NCBI RefSeq assembly: GCF_037038585.1
Contig: NW_027288588.1
Coordinates: 682,001 to 746,000 of the forward strand
Length of the DNA stretch: 64,000 bases
Direction: 5' to 3'
Source of the DNA: Patagioenas fasciata
Lineage: Eukaryota; Chordata; Aves; Columbiformes; Columbidae
Shown here: one piece after another, positions 11,730 to 25,200 of the stretch
How the letters are laid out: each line of letters begins with the position of its first letter
Position numbering within the stretch: the stretch's first letter is position 1
Notes under the pieces: model-generated
What the model saw: the letters and a program-made list of their open reading frames with translations, nothing else
Told to the model about the DNA's origin: nothing
Database searches by the model: none
Program-made: the position numbers and the translations under genes

Positions 11730-13683
11730 CGTCTTTCTACAGTTCCTGGTGTAGAATACTGTATTTATAAAGATTAATATATAGAGGTGTACAAGTGTTC
11801 ATACCTTTCTGGATCGCTGTAACTAGGCTACTGTGTAACTGTTACTCCTCGTAGGTTCACAGGCTTTTTATAACCCTGTTCGCTGAGAGAAACTGCGGGC
11901 GAGTGTTTGGGTATTTGGGTTTGTTTTTTCAAAGGGAATCAAAATGGTTTCCAAAACCATGCAGCTCCCTGGAGCAGCGCTCCATGTAGGGTCATCTCCT
12001 TCATCGCACGGTAATAGAAAAGGATCGCTGGCTTCCCCTCTGCAAATCACAAAACTTGCCAGATCTGAACGGGCCTCCCAGTCCGGAGCTGCCATCTTGG
12101 CGTGCCTAAAATCCTGGGAGCTGGCAGCAGGAGTGGAGGTTGCAAAAGGGAAGAGTTGGTCCATGCCATGTCCTGCTTCACCCCCTGTGCCTCCACTTAT
12201 TCCTTCAGGAAAACAAATCTCCACAGCCTGTTTGCAGGCCTGTTTAATTAGGCCGTAAAACCAAGTGTTAGGACTTGCAGGAACTTTAAAATGTTTGGTT
12301 ACGAACTGCTTGACATTATCCTTATCAAACCAAAGCAACTTACCAAGATGTTGGTGGTGTCATCCGTACTGTTCTCGACAGCCCCGACAGAATTATTGTG
12401 CGTTACAGGACGGAAAGGCAGCTTGGCTGGATATTTTTTCACGTGAGGAGCAAACGTGTCTCTTTTTTTGGATGGGTTCTGATGTACTTGCTGCAGAGTA
12501 TGGTGATTATTTTTAAAAACAAACGATTCTCAGAGGGCAGGTGATACCGGCCTGTGCTGCTTGGGTTGGCTGGGATGTTCTCCTGCGCTTCCCACCGAGA
12601 AACTCACCTGCTGGAGATCTGTGCGGTTGGGTATGTGTGCCTGGGCTTTCACTTGTGTTTGTTTTTTAATAACTCCTGGCGGATGTTGTGCTTTCTGCTC
12701 AAGAAGATGTGTTCTTACCTGTCAGCCGGTTTGATAATACATAAAACCCGGTGCAAAATGGCAGCTGTGTGTGCTGTTCCATGGGGTGGGAGCAGGCCTG
12801 GCAGGGAAGGCCAGCGCAGGTCGTTCAGCTCTGTCGCTCCACCACGGAGTCCCTGCCCGTGGAAATGCGCCTGTTGTGCCGGGAAGCCGAGTTCCTTCTG
12901 CTCCGCAGGCTGGAGCAGCGTCCATGTTGCGTGGTGAGCGTGCGGAGCGGCTGCGCCGCGGGGGCGTCGCTCTCTGACAGCTCCTCTCCTTTCCTCCTCA
13001 GCTCTGGCTGTACGAGCGGCAGCCCGGCTCTGTGTGAAGCGCGGTGCAGCACGGCGATGCTCCAGACGGCGGCAGACGCTTGGCGCGGCCCTCAGCAGCA
13101 GGACGTCTGCGAAGCGGAGCATCCAGCGCGGTGCCGCTGTCGGTGCGGGTAGGAGCAGCACGTGTGTCAGCACAGCTCTGGGTTCCCAGCCGTTCCTCTC
13201 CTGACCCGTTGTGATCCCACGGGAGCAGTTTCTCCATGAAACGGCCCTGGTGTTCCTCACAGTTCTCCCCGCCGGGGGCTGGAGACGGAAGGGACAGACA
13301 CACTGCAGAGCTCTGTTTAACTTTGATTTCCCTAAGCAGAGCAGTAGCAATTTATTAAAAACTACTTGACACTGCAGCTGGGGTTTTTGCTTTTTTTATT
13401 TGTTTGTTTGGTTTGAGGTGCGTGGGTTTTTTTTTTTTAGTTGATTTAGGAAGCGAGTTATTAATAGTACAAGAGGTTTGAAGGTTTCACGGACGGGAGA
13501 GAAATAATTAAGGATCTAAATGTAATGAATTAGATGAATGTGTCTGTTTCATGGCCTCAGTGGAGCCGACTGTTCTTTCACCCGTACGTGTGCGTGTAGG
13601 TGCACTTTTCTATTTATTTCCATCTGCAAGACCCGGTGGCTGCCCAGCGGTTCCACAGCTCCGACAGGCGCTGGTTCTCTGCC
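11730..13683. other. Spacer between COLGALT2 and the duplication array
   Basis: This region holds the presumed COLGALT2 3' UTR (AT-rich at 11,740-11,790) and then unique sequence with a GC-rich patch at about 12,780-13,150. Overlapping reading frames in the patch have no splice or family support. It ends exactly at the left border of duplication unit 1. I recognise no gene. Confidence 0.5.
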
Positions 13684-14269
13684 TGTGCTTTCAGCTCCTG
13701 GGCTGGTGCTGTCCGGGCTTTCCCTGCTCAGCACTGACTGTGTTTTGGGAAGGCAGGAGCCAGTGCAAACCCTTCTCCGCTGTTCTGCTCTTTTTCTGCT
13801 CTTTTTCCCCTTTGCTGTGAAGCTCAGCTGCTCCATGAGTTATTGTGTTCTCCTGTGAGCGTGGGGTTTGTCCTCTGCTGTGGAGCACGAGAGCGAAGCC
13901 CCCGGAGCCCCGGCTGGTGCAGACCCCGCAGCGAGGGTGACAGACCCGGAGCCAGGAGCAGTTTCCCCAGGGTGAGGAGCAAGTGGAGCTGCTCACACCA
14001 AGGGCACAGGCAGGGTTGGTGCACGTCACCGGTTCTAAGGCTGTCACCAGAACCTGACAACCTGACAACAGTGTGCTGGCTCCCCGGGCAGTTGAAGTAC
14101 AACCAGAACGCAAGAGGCAGCTTAAATTCGGGGTCGTCTTTTTGCCAGGAGCAACAAATGCCGTGATGGAGACAACGGGGAAAAGGTGGAAACTCTCAGA
14201 CCGCGGTGCAGTCTCAGAGAGGAAAAGAGATGAACGAGACACTGAGGAGCGGGAAGAGTTGACGTATTT

Positions 14270-16110
14270 ATCATAGAAACATTAAAGGTTATAGAGAGAT
14301 GGAATGTTACACGAAGATCAAATATTTAAATACATTCGCTCCAGACACAAAATAGTGTTAAAAAGTTCATGTATTTATTATAGATACATTAAATATTATA
14401 CAAAGCTCAAACATGATCTAAAGATCAAACATTAAAATCTACTAACTCCAGACAAGAATTGGTGGGAAAACGTTTGCATATTTATTATATAAGTATTAAA
14501 TATTAAATAAAGATTAAATAGAATACAAAATCAAACATTCAAATATATTAACTCCAGACACAAATTAGTGGTCAAAAGTTAATCCATTTATTATAGAAAC
14601 ATTCAATATGAGATAAAGATTAAATATCATATAAAGATCAAATATTATCTAGAGATCAAACACTAAAATCTACTAACTCCAGACGGGAATTGGTGGAATA
14701 AAGTTCAAGTATTTATTATATAAATATTAAATAAAGATTATGTATTATATAAAGCTTAAATATTAATCCTAGTAACTCCAGATCAAAAAATACTGGAAAA
14801 ATGTTTACGTATTTTTATAGAAACATTCAATAATATATAGAGATTAAATATAAGGATCAAATATTAAACTATATTAACTCCAACAAAAATTAGTTGAAAA
14901 AAGTTACGTATTTATGATAGAAATGTTACATATCTATAAAAACTAAATACTACATAAGGATCAAATATTAAAATATTTTAACGCCAGACAAGAATTGGTG
15001 GGGGAAAAAAGTTCACAGATTTCTTATGTAAATAAAGATTATGTATTAAATAAAGATTATGTATGATATAAAAGCTCAAATCTTAATATATATTAACTCA
15101 AGAGAAGAATTAGTGGAAGTGACGTATTTATGATAGAGATGTTACATCCATGTAAAGATTGAATATGACATAGGGATCAAATATTAGAATATTTTAATGC
15201 CAGACAAGAATTGGTGGAAAAAAGTTCAAGTATTTATTCTATAAATATTAAATAAAGATGATGTGTTCTATAAAGCTCAGTTATTAGTATCTATTAACTC
15301 CAGAAAAAAAGGGTGGAAAAAAGTTTCTCTATTTATTTTATATGCATCTCTAGATATGTGATATAAAGCTCAAACACTATCTACAGAAGAAACATTAAAA
15401 TACATTAACTCCAGACAAAAATGGGTTGAAAAACGTTGATATACTTATCATATCAATATTAAATATTATACAAGGATCAAATATTATATAAAGATTTAAT
15501 AATAAAATATATCAACTCCAGAAAATAATTATTGGGGAAGGTCTATGTACATAGTAAATAAATATTAAATATTAGTACATTAAATAAACATATTAAATAA
15601 ATATTAAACATTAGTACATTAAATAAAAATATCACATAAATATTAAATATCAGTATGTTAAATAAAAAATATTAAATAAAGCTCAAATACGAGATACAGC
15701 TAAAACATTTAAATATATTAACTCCAAGGAGAAATTAGTGGAAAAAGTTTACGTACTTATTCTATGAATACTCAATATTATACAAGCTAAAATATTCTAT
15801 AAAGCTAAGCTATTTAAATATAGGAACTCCAAGCAGACATCAGTAGAAAAAAGATTCTATAATATTGAAGGTTTCCGTAGAAGTATGGAAAGATTAAATA
15901 TGATAAACACATCGAGTATTAAAATACATTAACTGCAGACAAAAACTGGAAAAAAGTTAATATACTCGTTATAGAAATATTCAATATGATACAAAGCTCA
16001 AACATTATATACAGGTCACATATTAAAATATATGAACTCCAGACTAAAACTGGGGGGAAAAAAGTTTACATACTTATGATATAAACAGTAAATCCTATCC
16101 AGAGCTCAGC
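14270..16110. repeat. AT-rich satellite array, unit 1
   Basis: About 18 diverged head-to-tail monomers of roughly 95-125 bp. Each has a core like taactccagacaagaattgg followed by gaaaaaagtt, a tatttattata stretch and variable attaaataaagat blocks. The array starts where the lead segment ends and stops within a few bases of the stop codon of the last RGL1-like exon. It therefore occupies the 3' UTR or flank of that gene. No coding potential. Confidence 0.9.
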
Positions 16111-16112
16111 CA

Positions 16113-16231
16113 TTACAACCCATGAAGTGCGGGCTCCTCCTGTGCTGCAGCTTTTCTTCTCAGGATGCAGTCGAAGTTGCCCTGGGTGCTCATGGCGTAG
16201 AACACGTTCGCCTTGGGTGGGATCGCCAGCT
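16113..16231 (-). CDS. RGL1-like last coding exon (RA domain end) with lost AG acceptor, unit 1
   Basis: The sequence encodes the end of the RA domain, [20 protein letters not shown] then [12 protein letters not shown], and a TAA at 16115-16113. To join exon 17 (ending GACAAAG, phase 1) the exon must start AGCTGG. The two bases before it are GG (cttgcgg/AGCTGG), not AG. Using the next AG two bases downstream shifts the frame. Unit 2 has the same change (33,449). Unit 3 lacks the exon. Confidence 0.7.
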
Positions 16232-19200
16232 CCGCAAGAGAGGGAGCAGAGCGAGCGTTCATGGGCGCCCCACTCAGCGTTGGGGGTTTATTCTCACCGG
16301 CAGCTGGGACAACGTGGCGATGGCGTTTCTGACGTCGCTCCGCATGTTACTCTTGCCGGCAAAATGCAGCAGAGCTCTTCAAGCAGCAGCAGCAGCAGCA
16401 GAGTTCTGCTTCCCCACCTTTGTCCTCGGAGATGATCTGGACCAGCTCGTAATCCTCGGCCGAGCCAGACTGCAGGTTGTGCTTCTCCATGGCTCGCTGG
16501 GTGACAGCAGGAGCCTTCTCTTGGTTACTCAGCTGCAAAGAGGGAGTTGCAAGGAGTCGCTTGGTAACCAAGTCGCAGATTCTGCCAGACGCTAAAACAC
16601 GCTCTTTGCGACACCTGGGGGTGGAGTTAGTTCAAGACAACAGACACTGCTCTAGAAATGCAGCAGGAAATCACAGCCTCTGCTCTCCTGAGCAACCGCT
16701 CGGAGAGGTGAGACCTTGTTCTCAGCAGCCATCGAATCCGCAGCAAGAGCTGCCCCAGCTGCTGTTTGCAGACATCCATTAATCCACAGTCTCCCCTGCT
16801 AAACACTTTCTGCGATGTCCTGCAAAGATTCTGGGCCTTGGAGCTGGGTTTGCTGGGGAAGGGGCACCTTGTGTCACAGCTCACACACCCCAGTGCTGAG
16901 CTGGACACACAACAGCCGGCGCTGGCAGAAGAGCAGGGGCAGCAAAGCCGGCACTTGCTCAGAGTGCTTCCCTTGGCATTGTTGATCAAATACAAGCTTC
17001 AATTTCAAGGCCAGAAACCTTGAGAGATGCTCTTTGCAAACCTCTCATTCATCCCCTGCTCCGCATGTTTTGATTTGTAACATCGGTCACGTTCCCTGTC
17101 AAGGAGGTCTGATCGGGGAATAGGTGTTTCCGAAACTAAAAGCACCATTCAAGTCACCTGGGGTGAAAACACCACCCACAGTAACAGCGCTTTGCTGTTC
17201 CCACCGCTCACCAGGATGCTCCTGTAGATGTTGCCGCTTCTGTCCTCTTCTACGCTGGTGCGGATGACGCAGCTCTCTCCGCTCTGCTGGTTGTAGACTG
17301 GCAGGACTGGCGGCACTTCTTTTGATGGAACGGGAGTCACGGGGCCGGGGCACTTCTTGGAGCACTTGTCATCAGATGGCAGCAAGGGGGGAGACGAGAT
17401 CAAACACATTCATTACCATTGAATTTCAAAGATCCAAAAGCTAAAGATGACACTCTTCAGCACAACAGCCTTAACAAGGGCTTCGGCAACCCAGTTAAGG
17501 CAGCTTAGGTCAAGAGAGCAGAGTCTGCAGGACAAAGCTCCCTGGGAACGGAACCCAGCCCAGCCCAGGCTTGGTCTGGGCAGTTCCTGGCAGGTCAAAC
17601 CACAGGGCTGGTGAGCTCTGACCTCACCTGCTTCTCACTTGCTCAGCTGCTCTGCCTGCCCCAGAATTAGGCTGGGCTGATGTACATGAGCCCTCCCCCC
17701 AAAATCGCCTTTCCCAGAGCTCAGGTCCCTCCATTCCACTGCCAGCAACGCTCCAGTCAAGATCCACAGGCTTGGGCAAGCGCCTGGGGCCGCCGGCAGC
17801 GTCAGCAGCCTCGCACAGGCTGTTTGTGCTGAACACAGGGCCCGGGCCCTACCTTGTGCTGAGGCTCCTCAGCAGTGTCGGTGGGAGGGACGACGGTGAC
17901 GGTGCTGTCCCCAGAGCTCCCACCTGGAGCAGGTTTGGGCTGCGCGTTGACGGGGGTGCTGAGGGCGCTCACCCCCAAGCCCAGGAACGGCCTAGGGGAG
18001 AAAAGAAAGCACAACAGAGCTGGGCTGAGCACAGCTGTCACTTGCTTCAACAATCTGACCTGCTGTTGTGTTTTCCTATCTCGAGTGGCCTATTGTTTGT
18101 GTGTGTATAGCAAATTAGACTCTATCCTTATTTGCTCTGTTTTGCTGCTGCAAATTTGAATTGAATTTATAATCCAGCACTAAAATCGTTCCTTTGTTTG
18201 ACACCTTAGAGTTATTTCTGCAGTCTTTAGTCGATAACCCTCCTGGCTACTTACACCAATAGAAAGAGACAACAGCAATACGTATTTCTAGCTGGCGGTG
18301 TCTCCTCGCAGCACTGCAGTGCTCTGGATCCCCAGCCAGGTTTGTCAGCTGGTGTTTGATTTATTCCAGTTCATATTCACACACCAAACCCCCTCCCCGT
18401 TGTACTCACAGGCTGAATCTCTTCACCACGCTCTTCTGAGCTCTGCCCGCTGCGGTGCTCTGGTCAGGAGCTGCTCCTTCGATTTCACGTGACAGACGGA
18501 AACTGCAGAACAGGCAATACCGTTAGTTAAATATCTCAAAGTGGCCATATCTGAGAAGCCCTGGGTCACTCCCACGTCCCAGAGGGTTCATCCCCACGAG
18601 GAGGAGCGCAGCTCTGTGCGTGTGTATTTCCACTCTCCGGGAGCAGCTCCTGGCAGCGCAGAGCTCAAGGCTGAGAGAACCTGAACCTGCCTGCGGGGGA
18701 AGAAAAGCTGCTTCGCCAGCTGGGCTGAGACCCTACCTCTCCTCATCACTTCAATGCCGCTGCCTCCTAAACCACTGCACGAATTTCTCATCTCCTCTCA
18801 CGCAATAGCTGTTACATGAGGACTGCAACAGCTTCATTTGTGCGATTACTTCAAACTCCTAAGAAAACAAATAATAAAATAGGAATTCTAATTAGAAAAA
18901 TCAAGCCAGTCTCGTTAATACACTAAACACACGCAGCAACAGATCCAGGACAAACTGCCCTCGGACAGAGGAAACCCCGGCACCTTCGCTCCTACTGATC
19001 TCTGACCAACAAGGCTCAGGCTGGAAGGCAACGCTCAGCCTTGATTTCTCGGTCCCAGGTACCCGCTTCGCTCTCTGCACCTTTGACCCACAACTATTTA
19101 CTGCAGCACAAGGAAGATGGTCACAGACTGCATCTTGCGGCCAGCAAAGGTCTCACGCCAGCAGGTCTGATGCGCTCCCAGCACACAGAACACGCTCGTG

Positions 19201-22200
19201 TAACGTGTTCCCGTGAACACCAAACGGGGGGAACGTGCCCCAGACGTAACTCCCGCGGCAGCGAGTGCCCTGCGGCTCCTCTTCCCCTGCTGCCCGCATC
19301 TAAAAGGAATTTCTCTTCCCGCGCCGCCCCGCACAGCCCGGCAGAGGTTCACAGCGTGCCGGGGACTGTTCCTTCCTCACCCTCTGAGTAACGTGAGCGG
19401 CTGTTGGATACGCCCAGCAAAGACAACAGGCCTCGCCAAGAGAACGCTCTAGCAGAGAGCGTCAGGCACTAACGATCACAGAACAGTCACCGTTCCACTT
19501 ACCCTTCGCCGCTTCTCAAAATTGATCAGGCCGCCCTGTTGGAAGGACAGAGAAGGGATCGGAGGAGAAGAGCACAGGCTCGGCTGGAGTTGATCACAAA
19601 CAGGATGAACAGGATGAAGTAGCGACACCAAGGGACAGGCCAGAGCTGCCCTGACCAAAGGCCTCTACAAAGACCCGTTTCCAGCTCTAGGATAAGCCAC
19701 AGCACTCGTGTACCTGAGTCTATTTGTTAAATACATTCCTCTCTTTTTAAGAACTGCACTAGCACCCAGTGGAAGATGCAGGAGCAGACACAGTGTCTGC
19801 AAGGGAGGGAGGAGATTTAGGATTCCAAAAATTGCCCCAAATTACCTCGAGATAGTCCTGAAGGGCTGTGTCCAGCATGACGAGGTCAGTGAGGAAGGTA
19901 CCCAGGTAAGGTACCGTGCCTTGTGTGACTCCCTGCAAACGGTCAGAGCAATGGTGGATTAATTGACTGAGAAGTCATAATTATACTAATTAGAATACTC
20001 CTGTGGAAGCAAACAAAACACAACTAGTCTGCTTCACCAAACAGCGCTCTTGTAAATGATGCTTTCACGACATCATCCTTGGTATCTCAGCCAGCGGTTC
20101 ATGTCTGCGCAGAGCGGTATATAAGCCAAAGTGCTCATTCGTAACTCCTCTGCGTCAAATCTCGCTGTGCGGCACCTCTCGCCCCAGCAGAAAAGCCGGG
20201 ATTTACAGACCCGTCTTCCCCAAAGCACCGCATATGGGAGCTCATTGGTCAGGAACAGGGCTGAGCTCGGCTTTGGGTGAGATCACAACCTGGCAACTCA
20301 AGCTCATTCCCACCTTCAGCAGCAGCTCCCTGCTCGTCGCAAAGTTGTCACAGTCGGAGAAGATTTCGCAAAGCTCTTCGAACATCAGCATTGTGTCCCT
20401 GTACAGGAAAAGATTCAATGATTTAAGTTGTTTGTAAGCACTCTGAATCAGATCAGGGGACAATTTTTTTCTCAAGAATCGTTAACAGTTGGGCACAGAA
20501 AAGATAAAAGCACCAAAACACACCCAGTGACACACTGCACAGCCTTACTTTGGAACGCAGGCCCAGGTCTTCTTCAGGCGATAAACCGAGGTGGACTGCA
20601 AGGCGGAAACGATGGCCTTCAGAGACGAAAAGTTGTTCAGGATCCTACATTGCTGTGAAAGGAGCGGTTAGAAACACAGGAGCGTTAAACGTCAGCATCA
20701 CCAATAGTCAGTGCTCTTCTGTCTGCCCCGTGTCCTGCTTGCTGCACATTCTCCCTGCTAAGCGGGCAGCTCTACAAATACTGAGCATCAAAAATATCAC
20801 TCCCCGCTACAACCCCCCTGTCCCCTCCCAGCTCCACGGCACCCGCACAAGGAACGTTAAACAGTCGCGAATAAACGCTTTACACGTCCGATACGGATCC
20901 ACTTCTCCAAGATCTTCGCTCTTGGCTGTGTCTTTAATTCTTTGCTCTCCAGGATGGTGCTGAGCACGCAGTTGGTGACGGCGTTGAACTGCGAGATGGT
21001 GGCTCTGATGCTCTGTGCCAGCTGTTTGTTCTCTTTCTTGTCCCTTCGGGACCAGATGCAGCCCAGGCAGTGGTGGGGCACAACGTTCTGGAAGAGTGTC
21101 TAGAGGGAAACAGAGGTGTCCAACTCAGCCTGGAGCGCTACTGCCCACAGCAAGAAATGCACGGTTACAGTACAAACTGCAGCTGAATCCAGTATGGTAT
21201 TAAAAGGGAAATATTGGTTTTCTCTCCAGTTTAAAATATACACTTTGGTATAACTCTTTAGGCCTGACACCCTAAAAGAACTGTCAGCTAAACTGTCCTG
21301 GAAAAATAAAAGACACCTTTCTATCACTTACATTACCAGGGGGAAAGATTTCTATATCATGATACTTTTGAAAGAGATCGATACAAATAAGCCAAATCAG
21401 AGCTCTACAGTTACAGAGTACTTCTACATCTTCAGGTGAGGTAGCCTAAGATACAGTCAAAATACGCTATTTCTGAGGGGTCAAATGCTAAACTTTGCAA
21501 AAGAGGCCACACAGTCTACATCCACACTGTATAACAAAAAGACAAACACCTTCAGAAGAACTGAAGGAAAAGCCCAATCAATGAAGCAAGTGTGGATAAC
21601 CAAGCAGAGCTGCGCTCTGTGTCCCAGCAACAGAGCGGTTCTGGAACAACAGACTTACACCGATATAAGTTAAAAAACAAACAAACAAACAATGAGAAGC
21701 CCAGAACTCTTTCCCCGAGCATTTCAAGTAATACCTATGATCTACATACCGCGTCCATGTATGTCAGCTGTTCTGCCACCAGGTCTTCTTGGGACAGCGA
21801 GAATTCTTCTGGGCCGCTGATCTCCAGTTCCTCTTCCTCGTCCGGGGTGCAGGGAGAAAGGCTGTGGAACGCGTCTGGCCAGCGGGGAAAACACGAGTCA
21901 GTGAATTTATACAGAAAACAAGTAATCAAAGCAGGTATTTGGAAAATCACTACATAGAAGAACAGAACATGCAAAGGGACCTGCCTGGGGTAACGGCCTC
22001 ACCGTGCTGCATATTTTAGGGAGATAGAGAAGGTCCAGAAGATTAAATGGGCAAAGAGAAGGTAGAAGAAAAAGAAATAGGGAGAACTGAGCTGTTCAGG
22101 GTCTCTTAGCTGAGAAGTGCCTTAGCCCATTCACTAACCATTCTTTGGAAAGAACAAACCCACCAACCCCCCCACAACAACTCCTTATTAACACTGCAGA

Positions 22201-25200
22201 ACTTTGATAATCTGCTTGTCAGCATCTATGCATTCTATACTCTGAAAAACAGCTGAACTGCAAAGAGACAAGACTGCAATTATACCCCCAAAATATTACG
22301 CTGAGAATGCTCTTACGTCCACGTTTCAAGGGAAGAGGAGGAGAAGGGAGAGAGACCAGTTGGAAAGTTAAAACGTGCTTTGCTAGTACTACTGATGAGG
22401 AGAGAAAGTAATGCAAAATATACGAAACCAATCGTGGCTCCAGCAGCTTCAGGACAGGCCCCCGGACGCCCTGGGCTGGACTCGGCACTAAACCAGAGCT
22501 GGATTCAGGGCTGCAGGGCTGTACAGAATTGATCAGCAGCCTTGGCTGCCGCAGCACTAAGTCTAAACATGGGCCTTTTCTGCACACCAGTCCTACCGTT
22601 ATGCGCTCCAGAGCCAACGGGGTCTGAAAAACACGCAGGTAACGTGAGAAAAATGCATGTAGTAGAACTCAGTCTGCCTACTAAGGCTGGAAGTTGATTC
22701 CAGTACTCATTCACATACCACGTGAGCTCTTACGACTTTTCGGCTCACGGCACAGGAAGCTTTGTGCCCTGGATAAGGGGATGTGTCAGGCTTGACGCTG
22801 GGAGAACACACAGACAGCAGAGAAAGGTACTTTACCATCATTCTCCCATTCTTCTTTCTGGAACTGCTCCAGGAGGTTCTGCGCCCTCTTCTCCGGGTCA
22901 GAGCCGGGCATGTTCTTCTTCAGATAACTCAGCACCTTCTGCAGACACACGTACTCGGGCGGCTCTCGGAAATCGTCGGCACATTGGTCGAGCCAGGCTT
23001 GTAAAATCGATGCCATCGCACTGTGAGCAAATTCAGAGAGAACACATGGGTTGTATGCAGCAGGTATTGATGCAATCGCATGGATCTGTACCTAATATAA
23101 CAACAGGAACACTGAGACATTCATCCCCCACGTGAGGGCAGTATGGACACTTCTGTGAGCACAGAATTTAATTTGTTCTTTTTAGGCAAGAAATATTATT
23201 AAGATAATACTTCATAGGAAACTAAAGGCTGCTTCTTCAATTACACCTTGAGAAACCAGCGCAGTCATTCATATTTTCTCTGCGTTGTATTATTGGATGT
23301 GTTATGAGACAGCTGATACTTGGCCTTTACACAAGCTCCTTGAAGCAAACAGGGCTGTGAATTGTCAAATGAAACAACAGCTCTGCTGCCCACGTCCCGC
23401 TCCAGCACCGAACCCTGACTGGGGCTCGCTGGGCGCTGCAAAACCAAACTTACGTCCTGAGCACTGTGCTGGATCCGGGGGAATTCTGGGTTCCATGTTC
23501 TTCAGAGCCCGAGATCTCCAGGTTTCCGTATCTGAAAAAATGAGATGGCTGTTTAGAGGAACCTCTACTGAGCAACCCAAACAGCGTAATCCATATACAA
23601 TTGGCATAAACATATAGATATTGGCATATTCATATACAATTGGCATGAAGACAAGGGCTTCATGCTGGACAATTCCACCGTGGCTGGGGAAGCTGCGGCA
23701 GAGATGAAGGGTTTGCACATATCCCCCGTGCACTGGTCTTTTTTTAAGGGACAAGCTGTATTGGTTTTCTTGTGTCGGTCCCAGTTTGGTTCCTTAGCGG
23801 TCAGACCACGCACGCTTTCCCCACCTGGCGCTTAAGCTTTAATGAGATTTGGGATGTGGGCAACGTGCATTTACACATGGTGTGTTTACGCTGAAATCCT
23901 GAATTTTGCAGGATTCTTTTCTGTCAACGTCCCCCTGTCGTGTATAATAAATGACGGCTCAGTTTCCATTCTGTCCCGGCTCTCACCTGTCCAGGAGCAG
24001 TTCCAGGACTGTGCTGGTGGAAGCAAAGGCCCTGTACGTGGAGAGGAAGATGCTGATGTATGTGAACTCATTATCGGCAAAGGCCCTGTACGTGGAGAGG
24101 AAGATGCTGATGTATGTGAAGTCATTATCGGCAAAGGCCGTCGGAAGCGTCTCCACCAGCTTTTCCAAAGTTCCAGCTTTCAGGGCCCTGCTGTTGCACG
24201 TCTCGTCCGGGCTGACAGTGTGTCCTGCAGGGAACTGGTCCCCTTCAGCCTACAAAGTGGAAACAAAGACAAAGCACAAAACTCAGACAGAAGCCAGAGC
24301 CCCGACAGAGCTTGCACAACGAAACACAGATTCCATTCCACGTTTTCACAGGAATAGTCCATCTCTAGTTACTAAACAATTTTGTCGGTTTGGGCTCTCC
24401 AAACACCAAATGCTGTATCAAATACTGGAGGACAATCAAGACATTTCTTATTGAAACAGGCAAGTGTTTCCAGTGCTTAAGCTGTAATCTCCTGGTTGCC
24501 TTTGAAACTGACCATTCTCTCATAACAGGGCCAACCATTCAAAAACCCCGGATGCTTTCTTAGCATCCAGAAGTTTAAGAAAGGTTTGTCAGACTTCTTG
24601 CAGCATGAAAGATCTAAGTTCCTTCACTTACTCCAACCTCTACAAGAAAATACTAAGCAAGGTTTCAAGCTTCTCAGTACTTAAAGGAATTGGTAATAAA
24701 GCCCAACTCACTCAAAATGAACAAAACCAGTTGTATTCCTTTCAACACGGGTTCTATGAAATTTTCAGTTAGAGCTGCATTTCTCTCAGACACATCCACT
24801 ACCAGCCAACGCTTTTCAGCTGAAAAGCCTCCAAATCACTCTACAAATGCAGCATCACTAAGAACTCTTCCCATCAGCTGGAAAATGTACAGGAGGTCAA
24901 AAATACTTTCTGCTATTTCTCCCGGTAAAAACAGGAGGCAGAGATGGGAAATCTGCCACTCAAAGTCTCTATACTACCAACCTGGACACTACACCAAAGC
25001 AAGTTCTTATATTATTGCCTTGGATCCTGAAGAAAATGTAGAAACATCGCAACATAACATGAAAGTTCTACCCACCTCCTGACCCTCTGGCTCAAACTGC
25101 CACAGCTGCACCGATTGCAATGAAGTGAGGACACTTTGATCAGCTGGGGGCTTGGCCACCATGCCAGCTTTACTTACCCCGAGCCATCTTGCTCCTTCGC

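Noticed and set aside
12715-13350. GC-rich minus-strand frame of 211 codons
   Set aside because: No start context, splice sites or motif. Both strands are open because of base composition.
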